In this document: one piece after another, positions 11,115-24,053 of the stretch
Layout of the letters: each line of letters starts with the position of its first letter
How positions within the stretch are numbered: position 1 is the first letter of the stretch
From: Quillaja saponaria
Lineage: Eukaryota; Streptophyta; Magnoliopsida; Fabales; Quillajaceae
NCBI GenBank assembly: GCA_029379385.1
Contig: CM055609.1
Location: 4,154,001-4,218,000 of the forward strand
DNA: 64,000 nucleotides
Direction: 5' to 3'
Position numbers and translations under genes: made by a program
Notes under the pieces: model-generated
What the model was told of the DNA's origin: nothing
Seen by the model: only the letters and a program-made list of their open reading frames with translations
Databases searched by the model: none

Positions 11115-14100
11115 CTAGTGACCAGTTTGGTTTGAATGTTGTTGATATGGATCAATCCAACACTTGTCCTCCTTTACTGCATCATTCCATCTTTTCTTAA
11201 AAATCTGCATTTCGATATATGACTGCATCCGAACCTGCATGCAGTATCTTGCTCAGAAACAATGCTCGCAATTAAAATGAATGGTGTAGATCATATACTA
11301 ACATGAATGCTAATGTAATTGCACAAATGAAGGAATGTCTAGATGCTTACTTTAGATCTATCAGTAACTACTTGAGAATCCAAAGGTGCCTGCAATCCCA
11401 AACAAAGACACTCCTATTATTACTGATAAAAAGATAATCAGGTCTGTTGTAATTCAACCGAGTTTTACAAAAATGCACCGATGCTTCTGAGTTTGACTTG
11501 TCCTGTTTTTGAGGAGAAGGAGGAGCATTAGAGAACTGCATGAATGAGCAGGTCATACAAAGTAAGAGAAGATCTCCAAGACTAAAAGTGCAACATCAAT
11601 ACCATCAGCAGAGACATTGTCAACAAATTTGGCACAAGAATTTATTACTGATCTAAAATTATGCTACATATAGATATGAAAATTGGCTAATCACTTGCCT
11701 CACTGCCATGTGAGGCTCCAAGAGTAGGTAGACCCAGATGAACGATGTACTCAGAATCAATTACACCTACATTTTTCATTCGATCTCCCTGGGAAAAAAT
11801 AGAGATCGAAATTTAAGTAATACACTTAAAGAGGGTTGGAGAATTGGCTAAACAAGGAAATTACCCGTGCACAGTAACCAAGTTGCATATCCAGTCCCCA
11901 TGCATGGATCAAGTCATTCTGTAAAGTGAGAGAATTTATGAAACATAACAATAAAAGAAGAAGCAATACAGGAATGACAAGATGAAAAACCTTAGCAAAT
12001 GAAGCATGACCAATTATGTATTAAATGAATTATAATACGCCCTACACTTCAAGAATGTTGTATATAGGTTATTCATATATTCTTCCACGATTCCACTTAG
12101 TTTAGTAATTTTCTTCCAAGGTGCTTAGCAGAATGAATTGGGTCTGAATAACAACTCAAACCTGGTTATAGAATTTGATCAATTTTCTCTACCATGGATG
12201 AAAAGGTTTGTAAAACCAACCTAATGTACTTGTGATATATTCTATAACATCTATTTGAGTAACCTTATCAAATATAATTTCAGATGAGAGTGAAACCCAT
12301 ACCTTGTTTGCCATCATATATAAATTATAATCCAAGCAATCATGATTTTCACAATATATATGACTCCCAAGTTTGATGGGGTTATTCTAGTTATTATACC
12401 TGGATCATATACCATATACATTGCCAAGCTTCTCTGGAGAACACAGGTGCCATCATCTCCACCCACCTGAAATAGGGATCAATACAGTATTACTAAAAAT
12501 TCCATAAGATTGGTAAGAATGAAAATAAAAGTACACAAACCCATGACTTATATAATATGTTTATTTACCCTATGCAAGGAGGAGCAGTGCTATGTTCGTC
12601 ACACCTTCCACTTCCCTTGAACTTATAAAACCTTCTGTTCAAGAGTAAGACAAAAATGTATGTTGATATTAGATAATATAAGCATATGAAAGGGCGTCAT
12701 GATCATCAGGAAGTCTTATATTATCTGGATTCACATAATCTACTAGTTGCAGTGTCTTTCGACAAAGACTAATATTGATATTGAACATAGGCAACCAGCC
12801 ACAACCTTTGAAATACATAGACAGGAATTGTAAATTCTATATGTAAGTGCATTAGATACAAGGCTCAAATCAATTTCACTAAAACTCAATAGCAGACCAT
12901 GACTTAAGCAATGTGCAAGCAGTTCCAATAACAAGCTCCCTCGTCTTGACATGGGAGCTGAGCCAGTCTGATCGTGTTATCTAAACATAGAGAATCCATA
13001 ACTTACGTATGAATAGTTTATTTTCATGATTTAGTGAAATCCCCAAAGGCACACATGCATGAAGGGACTATTAAGTGAAATGCAGTTCCCCGACGACAGG
13101 CCCTCTATCAACTTGATGATAAAGGAGAATATTTGTAGCACTACAATATTTTGTTTTTTTTTTTTTTTTTTTTGGTTATCTTGTGGTCAGAATCAACAAG
13201 ACATGCATGTGCAATCCTTACTCTTTCTCACTCTCCTTTTTGTGGACATATAACCTACAATCTATGACTAGAGTAGATATTAGATTTGTTTGTCCCTTAA
13301 TAAATTGTTGTTTTGGTCATAAGATAACTGGACTTCAGATCTAGTAATATAAAACCCTGTCCCAGAAAAAGCTAACCTGTGCACTTTTGATCTCCTTCTA
13401 CGAACTGTTAGTGGATGATGCACCTCTGACTTAGCAGCATCAAGTGCCGGCTGTGATATCTCAAGTCCCTCTTCTTTAACAATAGATAGATACCTACAAG
13501 ATATTCAATGATGTCATTATTTAAATAAAATCAACACGAGTTTTTCTAAAGCCAACTTCTACTGCACACTAGGACTACTAAATTCAAATTTATCATTATC
13601 ATGAATTATTTGCTGACATTTGAGGAACAACTATTGGCCCAAAGGAGTAAAGGATAAAGAAAGAAGACCCTCCAATTTGTCTCTGAGAATTCATAAAGAA
13701 GTGCAACATAATAAATACTGCACTTGAAGAAACTTGTGTTGTCAACTATTACAGAAAGTGTTAGTGTGTGTGCCTCTGTTTCTTTATTTTTCTTTTGCCT
13801 CCTTTTGCGTGTGTCTGTTTCTTTCTTCTTCTTTTTACACATAGTATATGGTACTGTGCGAGCAAAAAGTTATGTATTAACAGTAATGCAGCCCTTGCTT
13901 ACTGTTTTGGATCAAAATGCTCAACTCCAATGTCCTCATCCCAAAGAAATATGTAACTGTATTCAGCAACTATATCTGGATGCAAAAATCGTTTAGCAAA
14001 CCACCTGTGCAATCATATATAGTTAATTAAATTAAAAAATATACATCTGAATTTAAACTTGTACTTATGACATCCATTTTTGAATGATACAAATCGATAC

Positions 14101-17100
14101 TCTACCATTTTGTCTGATTCTTTGCAGACACATGTATAGCTCGGTCACTCCATGCAAAATCTTTCCATCCATCCACAACACCATCATAATGAAAAAGCAT
14201 AACAATGAAATCACTTAAAGGGAACTGCAAAACAATGACAGATAGTCAATATTGATGATAAGGGGTTCTGACAGTAGGCAAAGGGCATATTTGGAGCACG
14301 CATCACCTTTCCTACAATTTGATTAACAATTTCTTTTTGCTTGATTCCAACTGCAATAGCTAACAAGTTCTTCGAGGATTTCAAAATTCTCTGTACCAAG
14401 AAAATGCAAAACAAGTGTTAAAGGACAAAGTGAAGATACACAATAAAAAGAGCACAGGATACGAGAATTGCAGTGCAGGCCGTATAGACATTAAGAGAAG
14501 CTAAAAAAAGTAGCACTATGTTAAGATGTGCAGAAGGTCATCACTTCTCCTTTGAATTAGTGATGCTTATATATACTGGAATATTCAAAACATAAAATGA
14601 TTTTAGTTTTCAGTAGTCAATATAGACCATAATTGAATGACAACACAATTTCTTCTTGTGGTTTTCTAGTCTGCTCAGTTCAGTAGCAGCTACCAGTTTG
14701 ATATCCAATTACAAAATGAATACAATTTTCTCTAAATTGTATAACTTCTATCCAGCATGCAATTTCAGTACTGGGAAGAACAAATAGTGATTTCCTTTAA
14801 TGACATTATTGTGATAGATAATCATAACACTGGGCAAAGCATTAAAAAGACACATAAAGGAAGGTCTATGATTAGTTATAATACCAGAGTATCATCACTA
14901 TTAAGAGTAACTCAACAATCTAATGGATAAACGTGAGCCCATCAGTAAACGGATATAGTAAATTAAGCTTTCCTGAATTGAGATTAATTCCAATCACAAC
15001 GAGTTGAACTATAAAGAAGACAAGAAAACAATTCAAAAGCACTGGAGTATGCATCAGTTTTGTAATGTTTCATGCAAAAATTTATCATAATCTGCGTTCT
15101 AAGACACTAAGATTTAAGGAAAACTAGTAACATAGTAATATGGATGTCAATTTCACATACATTTTTCATGGTAGAACACCATAAGGGACGCATCTCCAAG
15201 TTAGATTCTTTGGCAACAATTCCTTCAGGTAATGTCTCACTGCCAGAAGGCCTGCATTGATTCTAAAAGGATACAAAGAAAAAAAAAGGAGGAAATTTTT
15301 TTAGAACTCATCAACTACTTTTACAAGTCAATGGAATGACTTTCTTTACTAAACAGGACAAACCTTGCAGGCACTAGATTTTGTGTTCTCTATCGGATGT
15401 ATCAGTCCCCATCTTGTAAATTTCTGCATGTGTGAAGCCCAAATGTATTAACAAAAATGTTAGCAACTGATATTCAGACATGTTCTTTATACTAAAGGAA
15501 AAAAAAGTTCATTTTTGTGCAGATTTTCAAAACATAACGTCAAATGATTACCGAAGCAAAGACCACAATCCATTGGTTAACATGACTTGATTGGTAAATG
15601 ATAGGACCAGAAACTAAACATTCATATCCAACCCATAAAATTCCATAAAAGACTATCCATCAGAAGAAGAAGGAGTCACCCTATCATTTGATAACAGGCA
15701 GAGAAAAAAGACACAAAATCCAAGCTAATGCAAGCAGCATCTGAAAGCTATTGTGTTTATTTTTCAGAGAAGCAATTTTCAGGAGTCCAGCCAATTATAA
15801 AATATAGAAAAGATGCAATGGTACAGTATAAATCAATATAAATAGAAATATATAAAAGGCAGAAAATTTAAAATGTAGGTCAATATCGAATCCAAAAACA
15901 TATCAACTCCGATCTTAACACTTCTTGCTATATACTTTACTGAACAGGCAACGACCAGAGTATGACACCAAGAATGTCCTCATACAATCCCCATTTTTTG
16001 TGAAGCAAATTGTGTAAGAGACTGAGACAGAAAAACATACTTCTTTGTATTCCTTTGTGATAAATGCATTCCCAATGAAGTAAGCACCGCAAATCAAAGA
16101 CACTGCAACGAAAAAACTGAAGAGGCACAGCCTATTCTTTGGATCCGACGGTAAAAAAACCTAAAAGACAAAGACCACAATAACTTGAAAAGTTATAGTC
16201 AAATCCAATTTCACACAATGATTTCTTTGAAAAGTTAATTAAATACAAAGAGAAAAGTAGGGAGGGAAAGAGAAAGGGAGAAAGGAAAAGAATGAGGCAT
16301 CAAAATATGGTCTTGTGAACCTAAATTAATACAACATATAAACATTACAATAGTTATTGTCTTCTGCCACAAACAATACTTCTATGATTCATATAGTCCT
16401 TTCTCAGGTAATAACCTTCTTTAATGCATCTTATAGCAGCATATTTTATAAAATATATAACTGTGTTAAGGAACATTGAGCCATAATAGAAACTTGTAAC
16501 AAAGACTGAGAGAGAAATATATCTAGAAATTTCGGATAAAAGACAGGACAGGAACTACATATACCAGCCTTTATCCAAATAAGGCTAAAAAGTTCAGACT
16601 CCATAAGTAACCTCTTCATAAAGGTTTCATATTTCATTATATAAATCTCCCAAACAATCTAATTAGAGAATTTCAAGTAAGTAACAAACAAGTGATTCTA
16701 TGCCATTTACTCCTGCTCCAAAACTACAATTTGGAATTCTGCACAAAATCTTCAACAGCCAAGCAGCACCGTTAAGAAGACAAACAGCCAAAAAACTTAC
16801 TACACTATCTTTATGGACAATAAGGTCTAGGGAACAACATAAACGGAGGGGAGCTCTTGACAATTGAACCATGCTACAAACCTACATCAATCGCCCAACT
16901 ACCCACCCTGCGAAAAAAAATTAAGCAAACACAACTACTGTTATGCATAATCATCTTTCGTTCCTTGTCCTGAATTTAAGTTTCCCTATATTTTCCATAT
17001 GTATCTAAACCGTAGGTAAGGGAAATATTGTAATTCAAATTCGAACAATGCATTAAAACATAGAACAAAGCCCCCACCTCACACACGCAAGAACAAACAT

Positions 17101-17528
17101 TGATTGTCTATAATTGGAGCAATTTATTAGTCACTTAAATTCCAGAAGACAAATAATTTACTTGTGAACCAGTTTCCTGCGGCCTCAAACAGAGGCAGAG
17201 AACGTTTAATTTTCTTTTCAGTTTCCTCAGCAACCAAAAAGAAGAAAAACGAACATGTAAACTAAAACCCATCAACAATTAAGTCTAAAAAATAAACTTT
17301 CAAACCACATAATCTAAAATCGAAGTGTTCAGACCCATCTAGGGTGTGAAGGAGGGAGGGGAAAACTAATCTAACTTCACTTAACAACAAAAGGAATGCC
17401 ACAGCGAAAAGCAGTAAAGTTGAACAACAGGATCATTAAAAAATAACTGATTTTCAGAAACCATACAGTATATAAGAACATACAGGTAAAGGGAAGAAGA
17501 AAGAGCTTACAGAATTGAAAGTTTTCAT
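11115..17528 (-). CDS. DUF707 family protein (putative type II membrane protein)
   Basis: Fourteen coding exons, high to low: 17511-17528, 16041-16160, 15364-15423, 15161-15262, 14307-14390, 14106-14224, 13903-14004, 13377-13493, 12569-12631, 12400-12466, 11865-11918, 11699-11788, 11459-11535, 11115-11247. All phases agree and give 401 aa. The first exon has only six codons (MKTFNS). Exon 2 holds a membrane anchor (LCLFSFFVAVSLICGAYFIG). The DUF707 core follows: LLAIAVGIKQKE, FIVMLFHYDGVVDGW, FLWDEDIGVEHFDP, GLEISQPALDAA, FVEMMAPVFSREAW-like text (read WVEMMAPVFSREAW), NDLIHAWGLDMQLGYCA and the C-terminal FKKRW..AVKEDKCWIDP. The WDED-like acidic motif and GLD.QLGYC suggest a glycosyltransferase-like fold, which is inference; biochemical role is not established. 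Old labels calling this family lysine-ketoglutarate reductase related are not supported by any motif here. The intron after 11699 begins GC. Confidence 0.93.
11536..11698 (-). other. GC-AG intron of the DUF707 gene
   Basis: On the minus strand the exon ends GGCAGTGAG and the intron starts GCAAGTGATT; the acceptor is TTCATGCAG before TTCTCTAATG. The extended match to the 5' splice consensus (AG|GCAAGT) is typical of GC-AG introns. The frame is kept across the join. Confidence 0.8.
13150..13173. repeat. Poly-T run in a DUF707 intron
   Basis: About 22 Ts broken by one G, inside the intron between the exons at 13377 and 12631. On the minus strand this is an A-run. Confidence 0.8.
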
Positions 17529-19420
17529 CTTTTTGTTTTGGGAGGCAAACCCAGAAAGCAGAACAAGTAAAGAAGAGTACCAAAAGGAGGGATCTTTTTT
17601 TTCAATTTACATGGAAGTCTAAAAGAAAAGAAAGGAATAAATTGGAGAGAAAGTTGTTTGGAGAAAGGGAAAGAATAAAAGAGAGTTAAAAAAGGAAATA
17701 GAGGAGGGAAAGGCATACAAAGGCAGAGAGACTTTCTCTGTCCTCTGGGACGTTTAAACGACACCTTGATAAAAGAAACAACCGAAGTCTGACCTTTTTC
17801 TTTAATAATCCGAGATGGGTCCAATTTGAAAAGCACTACCAACGATAGTTAATGAAGAAAACGAAAGCAGAAACAGAGAAGGAAATCGATAAGAAGCCAT
17901 TTGAGGATTGGTTTTGTATAATTGTGTCTCTATTACTACTGGGATTTATTTAATGTTAAAACTTAAAGCCGCTAAATGATTACACGCACGAACAGGCAAG
18001 GGAGCGAAAGGAGCAGTGACTACCGAGTTACACGGAGGAATGTAAAATCCTCGGTGAAATTGTAATAATTGTTTTTTGTGTGGTTCACGCGTTCTTTATG
18101 GCACGTTTATTTTCAATAGTGTTCAGTTATATATTAAAAAAAAATTATTATTTCATTAATTAAATAAACAAGTAAATTTAATTAAAAATTTATAAATTCA
18201 TAACATAAATTTATAAATTTTTTCTTTTAATTCTTATGATAGAACACAACCAAGGAGAACTGGTTTGTCTATAAATATGATATAAATTGAGTTTAAGCTA
18301 TAACTATTTTTATAAATAGGATAAATGTATGTATAGATTCTTCTTTTTAAAAAAGAATAAGATAAAGTTTGTGTAATTTTATAAAATCAAAATAATTGAC
18401 TCAAAAAAGTAATATTGAATCAATCATCTTGGATTCCCTATCGGATCCTAATTTACCCTTTCCAACAAAGAGTCAAAAACTCAAAATGATTGCTTATTGT
18501 TCACAATGCTTTAATGATTCTTATAAATTACATGATTTTCTAGTAAACCTTTTCTCCAAGCATCAAATCATATTTTTATTTGTATTTTTTATTTTTTTTT
18601 GTTCAAGCCCACTCAAACCATGTTTGTTGCTTTCTTTAAAAAAAAAAAAACATTTGTTATTAGTCACCCAATAATAAAGTCTCAATTAAGTTGGCTTGAC
18701 AGTTAATAAAACAAGCTTTATAACCTGAACAACTGACTGCTAAAAAATAAAGAAAAATAGCACAATACTAATATGGTGTCTCAACTAAATGCACAACAAT
18801 TTGTATTAATATGGTGGCTAAATCACCATACTAAATTACTAATATGCATGCATTGGATTAAAAGAAATATGTTTTAAATTATATTATCGATAGATGTGTT
18901 GTTAATTATGTATAAATATTAAAAACTTATAATATTGTTGAATTGAGAATTGTTGTGTATATAATTGATAGACAAAAATATCTATGTAAAAAAAGAAAAC
19001 ACTATACTAATATAGTGTCTCAATAAGATAAACAAACAAAAAGTAAACTAAGGAGATTTTTATTTTTTCTTCGTAACACCTTTTGTTAAAGAAAAAATAG
19101 TAAAAATTGAGTAAAAACAATATATATTATAAGAACAACACAAGAATACTAAATGATTAAAATTTTATTTTTTTCAGTCAATGACTCCAATATATTATAA
19201 AATTTTATTTTATCTCTATATTCCACAAAAACTTTATCAAATAAATGTACAAATAAAAAGAAATACAAAAAAAATTTCATATTTTGAAAAAATTATTAAT
19301 TGGTTCGATAAAATCTCTCTACTCAGCGGGCCTGAAAGAACAATGTTGGTATGAAGTGTTGAATCTCCATGACTAGTTTGTGGGTTCATTTATTACTTCA
19401 ATGGGCTAGGCTTGAACAAG
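17529..19420. other. DUF707 promoter/leader and AT-rich intergenic region
   Basis: The part from 17529 to about 17900 is purine-rich on the plus strand and is probably the 5' leader of the minus-strand DUF707 gene. From about 18050 the sequence is very AT-rich with A and T homopolymers. The phrase ACTAATATGGTGTCTCAACTAA near 18767 recurs as ACTAATATAGTGTCTCAATAAG near 19005, an old short duplication. No gene is seen. Confidence 0.5.
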
Positions 19421-21233
19421 AATAAATGAGTCCTGGCCATTTTCCTTGTTACTTTCATACTGGGCCGGTGTGGGTGTTCGGCACCATTTTCTGTAAACCG
19501 AGAAGCCCTCTTCTTCATGTCAATGTTCCTCTCTTTCCCTGTGCTCCAAAGGGACGACGGCCGGTAAAATTTGTACAAAGGGTCGCCTTGATTCAGAGTA
19601 AGACTCCCTGTTCTTCATCTATTACATATTTTATTGATTTCTGGTTTTCATGAGTCGGTAGAATGCGTTTTAGAAGTCATACCCACATCTTATAGCTTGA
19701 TTTTTTATCTTGTTATGCCACCAATATATATTTGCATTCACATTTCAATGGGGATGTTGCCCTCATTCACATCAATGGGTACGAAAGTTGAAAATTTTTG
19801 ATTATTTTGTATTTGGGTATGTAAAATTTTGGAACAATATGATCGACTTTAGTTTCGGATGTGTGTTATCCAAATGTTGGTTTTGTTTTTCTATTACTTG
19901 TAAAATGTATTTGAGAGAAGAGCCTGGACAAAAAATTATATTGATTGAGTTCTAGTAGCTTGTGGCAAATTGCAAAAAAGTATGATAAAACGTTAACTGC
20001 TATTTTCATTTCATCATAACAATAATTGAAAACATTTTATTTAAAATGAAATGTTTTAAATAGAGAAGAAAGTTAGGGAGCCAAGATTTACACAGGTTGT
20101 GTTCTCATTAGTTAGTATGTAATAAGTATCTTTTGAGTTGTAACTGCTGGGCTCTGTTCTGCTTGAATGAAATGGTAATTGACTAATGGTAGTAATACAC
20201 CTGGTTAAGTGACGTCTTAAACTATCAGGTGGATTTCATAGAAGCTGCTGATGGATATTGTCAAAGCTTTTGTTATTGTTGCTTTGTCGAACATAAATTT
20301 TACTTACGAAAGTCAAAACTATGTAATCAATTCACAATTTACCCATTCTTTACATGTAATTCCCCCCTCTCTATATATAGATTTTAGTGGAGGAATGGGA
20401 GGATGGGTGAGAGAATCTCTGCACTTACAAGTTACTAGTCCATTTAATAAAATTTAAAGGGGAAATAGAGTATATAATGCAGCTCCAAAAATCAAATCTC
20501 TTCTGAGTTGAAGATTAATTCCATCTGCTATGCCCCAAATGTTCAAATACCAATTTTGAACATATACTTTGACATCTAATCGTGAGTGCATTGGCAATAA
20601 CCTTGATTTCTTTATATCTTTTCCATTCAGGTGTGAAAGATCATAGAACCAACCGTCTTATTGAGGGTCAAACAATAATATATGTACCAGACTTGTGGGT
20701 ATGAAATGTATGGTAAGTGGATTCTTGCTATATGATTTATGGTCTATGCACTTTTTAAAACGGTAAGAAGCTGATGAATCAAAACCTGCTACTTATTCTG
20801 ATTGATTGCTGAAATTGGCCTGTTATAATATGAAGGATCATCGGGATGCATTCATGGGGATTTTTTACAAATTGCTAATTATTTTGTGCTTTCTTTTGCC
20901 TTTGTTTCTGTTGAAACTTGAAATAGCATGTAGAGAAATACTAATTTGAGTTGTGTTGTAATAGAAGCTTTGTTATCATCATCATTTTTTATTATGAATA
21001 TATTTGTAATTTTCCTTCTTGTTTACCTCCTGCCTCTTATTAATTAAAACATGACATCCGCGACGATGCCTGTTATTGGACATGAGATAAATTGACGTTA
21101 GTTCCTTTTTTTTCCCATTGCTCTACTATTTATTTATTGTATTTTGCCAGCTAAGTTATTTTTCATTTCCTTTCTGTGCTATTTGGTGCATGGTCTTAGG
21201 TTGACCTTGAGTTGGTTATGCAGAAAGATTATA
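19421..21233 (+). promoter_or_regulatory. Probable promoter and multi-exon 5' leader of the FRS11-like gene
   Basis: Nothing here is convincingly protein-coding. A GC-richer block at 19430-19610 contrasts with the AT-rich spacer before it and ends in a donor-like AG|GTAAGA-type context near 19600, so it may be a non-coding first exon. An acceptor (GGTTATGCAG) lies a few bases before the start codon at 21234. Leader splicing is inferred. Confidence 0.4.
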
Positions 21234-24053
21234 ATGTCTGAAGAGGCTGGAGAAATGTTAGTGGTCTATGAGGATCCCTCAGATCAAAGATCTTTTTCTT
21301 TGGATGATACAAGCAGCACAGAGGAATCACCTGATGAAACAAGGTTCTCCTTGGAAACAACTAATGATGCAATTCCATATATTGGGCAAAGATTTGCTAC
21401 TCATGATGCAGCTTATGAATTCTATAGTGAATTTGCTAAACGGTGTGGCTTCTCAATTCGACGTCATCGAACAGAGGGAAAAGATGGGGTTGGAAAAGGA
21501 CTTACTAGACGCTACTTTGTTTGTCACCGTGCTGGCAATACCCCTGTCAAAATGTCAACGGAAAGTAAACCTCAGAGAAACCGAAAATCCTCTAGGTGTG
21601 GATGTCAAGCTTACATGAGGATAACCAAGACAACAGAATTAGGAGCACCAGAGTGGCGTGTTACTGGGTTTGCTAACCATCACAATCACGAGCTCCTAGA
21701 ACCAAACCAAGTTCGTTTCCTTCCTGCATATCGGACTATTTCAGATGCAGACAAAAGCCGAATCCTGATGTTTGCCAAAACAGGGATTTCTGTACATCAA
21801 ATGATGAGGCTTATGGAGCTTGAGAAATGTGTGGAACCAGGATATTTACCTTTCACAGAGAAGGATGTGAGGAACTTACTTCAGTCATTTAAGAAATTAG
21901 ATCCAGAGGAGGAGAGTATAGACTTATTAAGAATGTGCAAAAACATTAAGGAGAAAGACCCCAACTTCAAATTTGAGTATACACTTGACTCAAATGATCG
22001 CTTAGAGAACATTGCCTGGTCATATGCCTCATCAATCCAGTTATACGAGATCTTTGGTGATGCAGTGGTGTTCGATACAACGCACCGCTTGACTGCATTT
22101 GACATGCCACTAGGGATATGGGTTGGAATGAATAATTATGGCATGCCTTGCTTCTTTGGCTGTGTACTTATACGAGAAGAAAATATGAGGTCGTTTTCAT
22201 GGGCTTTGAAGGTAATAGAATGAAAAAATTGTTATTAATATTCATTCTTATATAACATTTTATTGCCTTTATGGTCTCATTAGATTGTTTTTTGAAACAC
22301 TTAACCTTTTTGCTCTGCTGCATGACGGAAAAGGAGAGTAAAAAAGGGGAAACAATAATTTCAAAATTGAATAGCTATGAGAAATCTCAGAACTGGAACC
22401 ATGAAAGTTCTTCCCAAGTGATTGATTGAGGGACTTTGAAAATGTATAAGAATATTAAAATGGTTAGGGAAGATTAATTATCTGTCTCATAACCTTGTGG
22501 TGGTATGATATAGAACCAGTGGTCAATGAGCTTGTGCTAATCATATTGTGGCAATCAGCTTGCAAGTAAATTAGACATCTTCCTCTGGTGAATGAATATA
22601 AGCACGTAATATGTGTGCTTGTTCGTCCATTTTTTCCGGTCTTTTGGAATAATATTAGATTTGAATGCTGCATATGGATCGCTCTTATGTAGATAAGTCT
22701 GTAGTGCATAACATATTTATCTAGAATCTACACCATAGTTTACTTTGTTGTTTATTTTGAGTTCTTTTTATTTATCTAATTATATTTACTTTTTTGTAAT
22801 TGTATTCATGGAAGGCTTTCTTAGGGTTCATGAACGGCAATGCTCCACAGACAATATTAACTGACCAGAATATGTGTCTCAAAGAAGCACTAACCATGGA
22901 AATGCCTACAACCAAACATGCACTCTGCATATGGATGATTGTGGCAAAGTTTCCATCCTGGTTCAATGCTGTTTTGGGGGAACGTTACAATGAGTGGAAG
23001 GCTGAGTTCTATAGGCTTTATAATCTTGAATCAGTAGAGGATTTCGAACTTGGTTGGAGGGACATGGTAAATTCGTTTGGCCTGCATGCTAACAGGCACA
23101 TCGTTAACTTGTATGGCTTGCGCTCGCTGTGGGCATTGCCATTCTTGAGAAGCCATTTTTTTGCAGGGATGACGACACCTAGCCTGTCAAAGTCGATTAA
23201 TGCTTTCATTCAACGATTTCTGAGTGCCCAGACTCGACTTGCACACTTTGTAGAACAAGTTCAGTGTTCTCTTTTTTTTCTTTATCTTTTTTTGCTGTTA
23301 AATTAGATATAGTGAAATTGATGTAACTGAATCACGTTTGTGTGTGTGTATTGCATACATGTATTTTCCTTCTTTACGGGCAATCGCATATACTAAAGTT
23401 TCATTTCTTTTTTTGACTTGTGTTTGCTCAAGCAGGTAGCTGTTACTGTCGATTTTAAGGATCAAGCTGGAGAACAACAAACAATGCAACAGAATCTCCA
23501 AAACATATGCCTAAAAACAGGGGCCCCCATGGAATCTCATGCTGCCACTATCCTTACTCCTTTTGCTTTTTCCAAGCTTCAAGAACAACTTGTTTTGGCT
23601 GCCCATTATGCATCTTTTCCAATACAAGATGGCTACATTGTGAGGCACCACACAAAAGCTGAGGGAGGTCGGAAAGTGTATTGGGTCCCTCGGGAAGGAA
23701 TAATCAGTTGCAGCTGCCACCAGTTTGAGTTCTCTGGAATTCTCTGTCGGCATACTCTTCGAGTTCTTTCAACAGAAAACTGCTTTCAGATCCCAGACAG
23801 GTATCTTCCCATTCGTTGGCGCCGGATCAGTATGCCTTCTTCCAAATATCTTCAGAGTACTCCGAGTGATCATACTGAAAGAGTACAATTATTACAAAAT
23901 ATGGTTTCTTCTCTGCTAACAGAATCTGCCAAGTCCACAGAGAGATTAGATATTGCAACAGAACAAGTGTCCGTCCTTCTATCTCGTATAAGGGAGCAGC
24001 CAGTTCCATTACAAGGTGTGAGAGATATCTCCTCCATCAATAGGAATCTTTGA
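21234..24053 (+). CDS. FRS11: FAR1-RELATED SEQUENCE 11-like protein
   Basis: Three exons, 21234-22211, 22815-23258 and 23436-24053, all joined in phase 0, give 679 residues. The start MSEEAGEMLVVYEDPSDQRS was chosen because it matches the Arabidopsis FRS11 N-terminus and follows a splice acceptor; upstream codons in the same frame are leader. Residues about 60-150 are the FAR1 DNA-binding domain of WRKY-GCM1 type (AYEFYSEFAKRCGFSIRR, RCGCQAYMRI, HHNHEL). A MULE-transposase-derived core follows (DAVVFDTTHR, GCVLIREENMRSFSWALK, APQTILTDQNMCLKEA). A SWIM zinc finger lies near residues 565-584 (CSC...CRH). Relatives FHY3 and FAR1 are nuclear transcription factors domesticated from Mutator-like transposases. 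The second transposase residue set is only partly conserved, so it should not transpose. A short coiled C-terminus follows. Confidence 0.95.

Noticed and set aside
13724..13996. Plus-strand open stretch of 90 codons
   Set aside because: It is antisense to a DUF707 exon and has a low-complexity Ser/Phe-rich sequence.
17525..17842. Minus-strand open stretch of 105 codons upstream of the DUF707 start
   Set aside because: It is Phe/Pro/Lys-rich from a polypurine leader and has no family similarity; it is treated as 5' leader.
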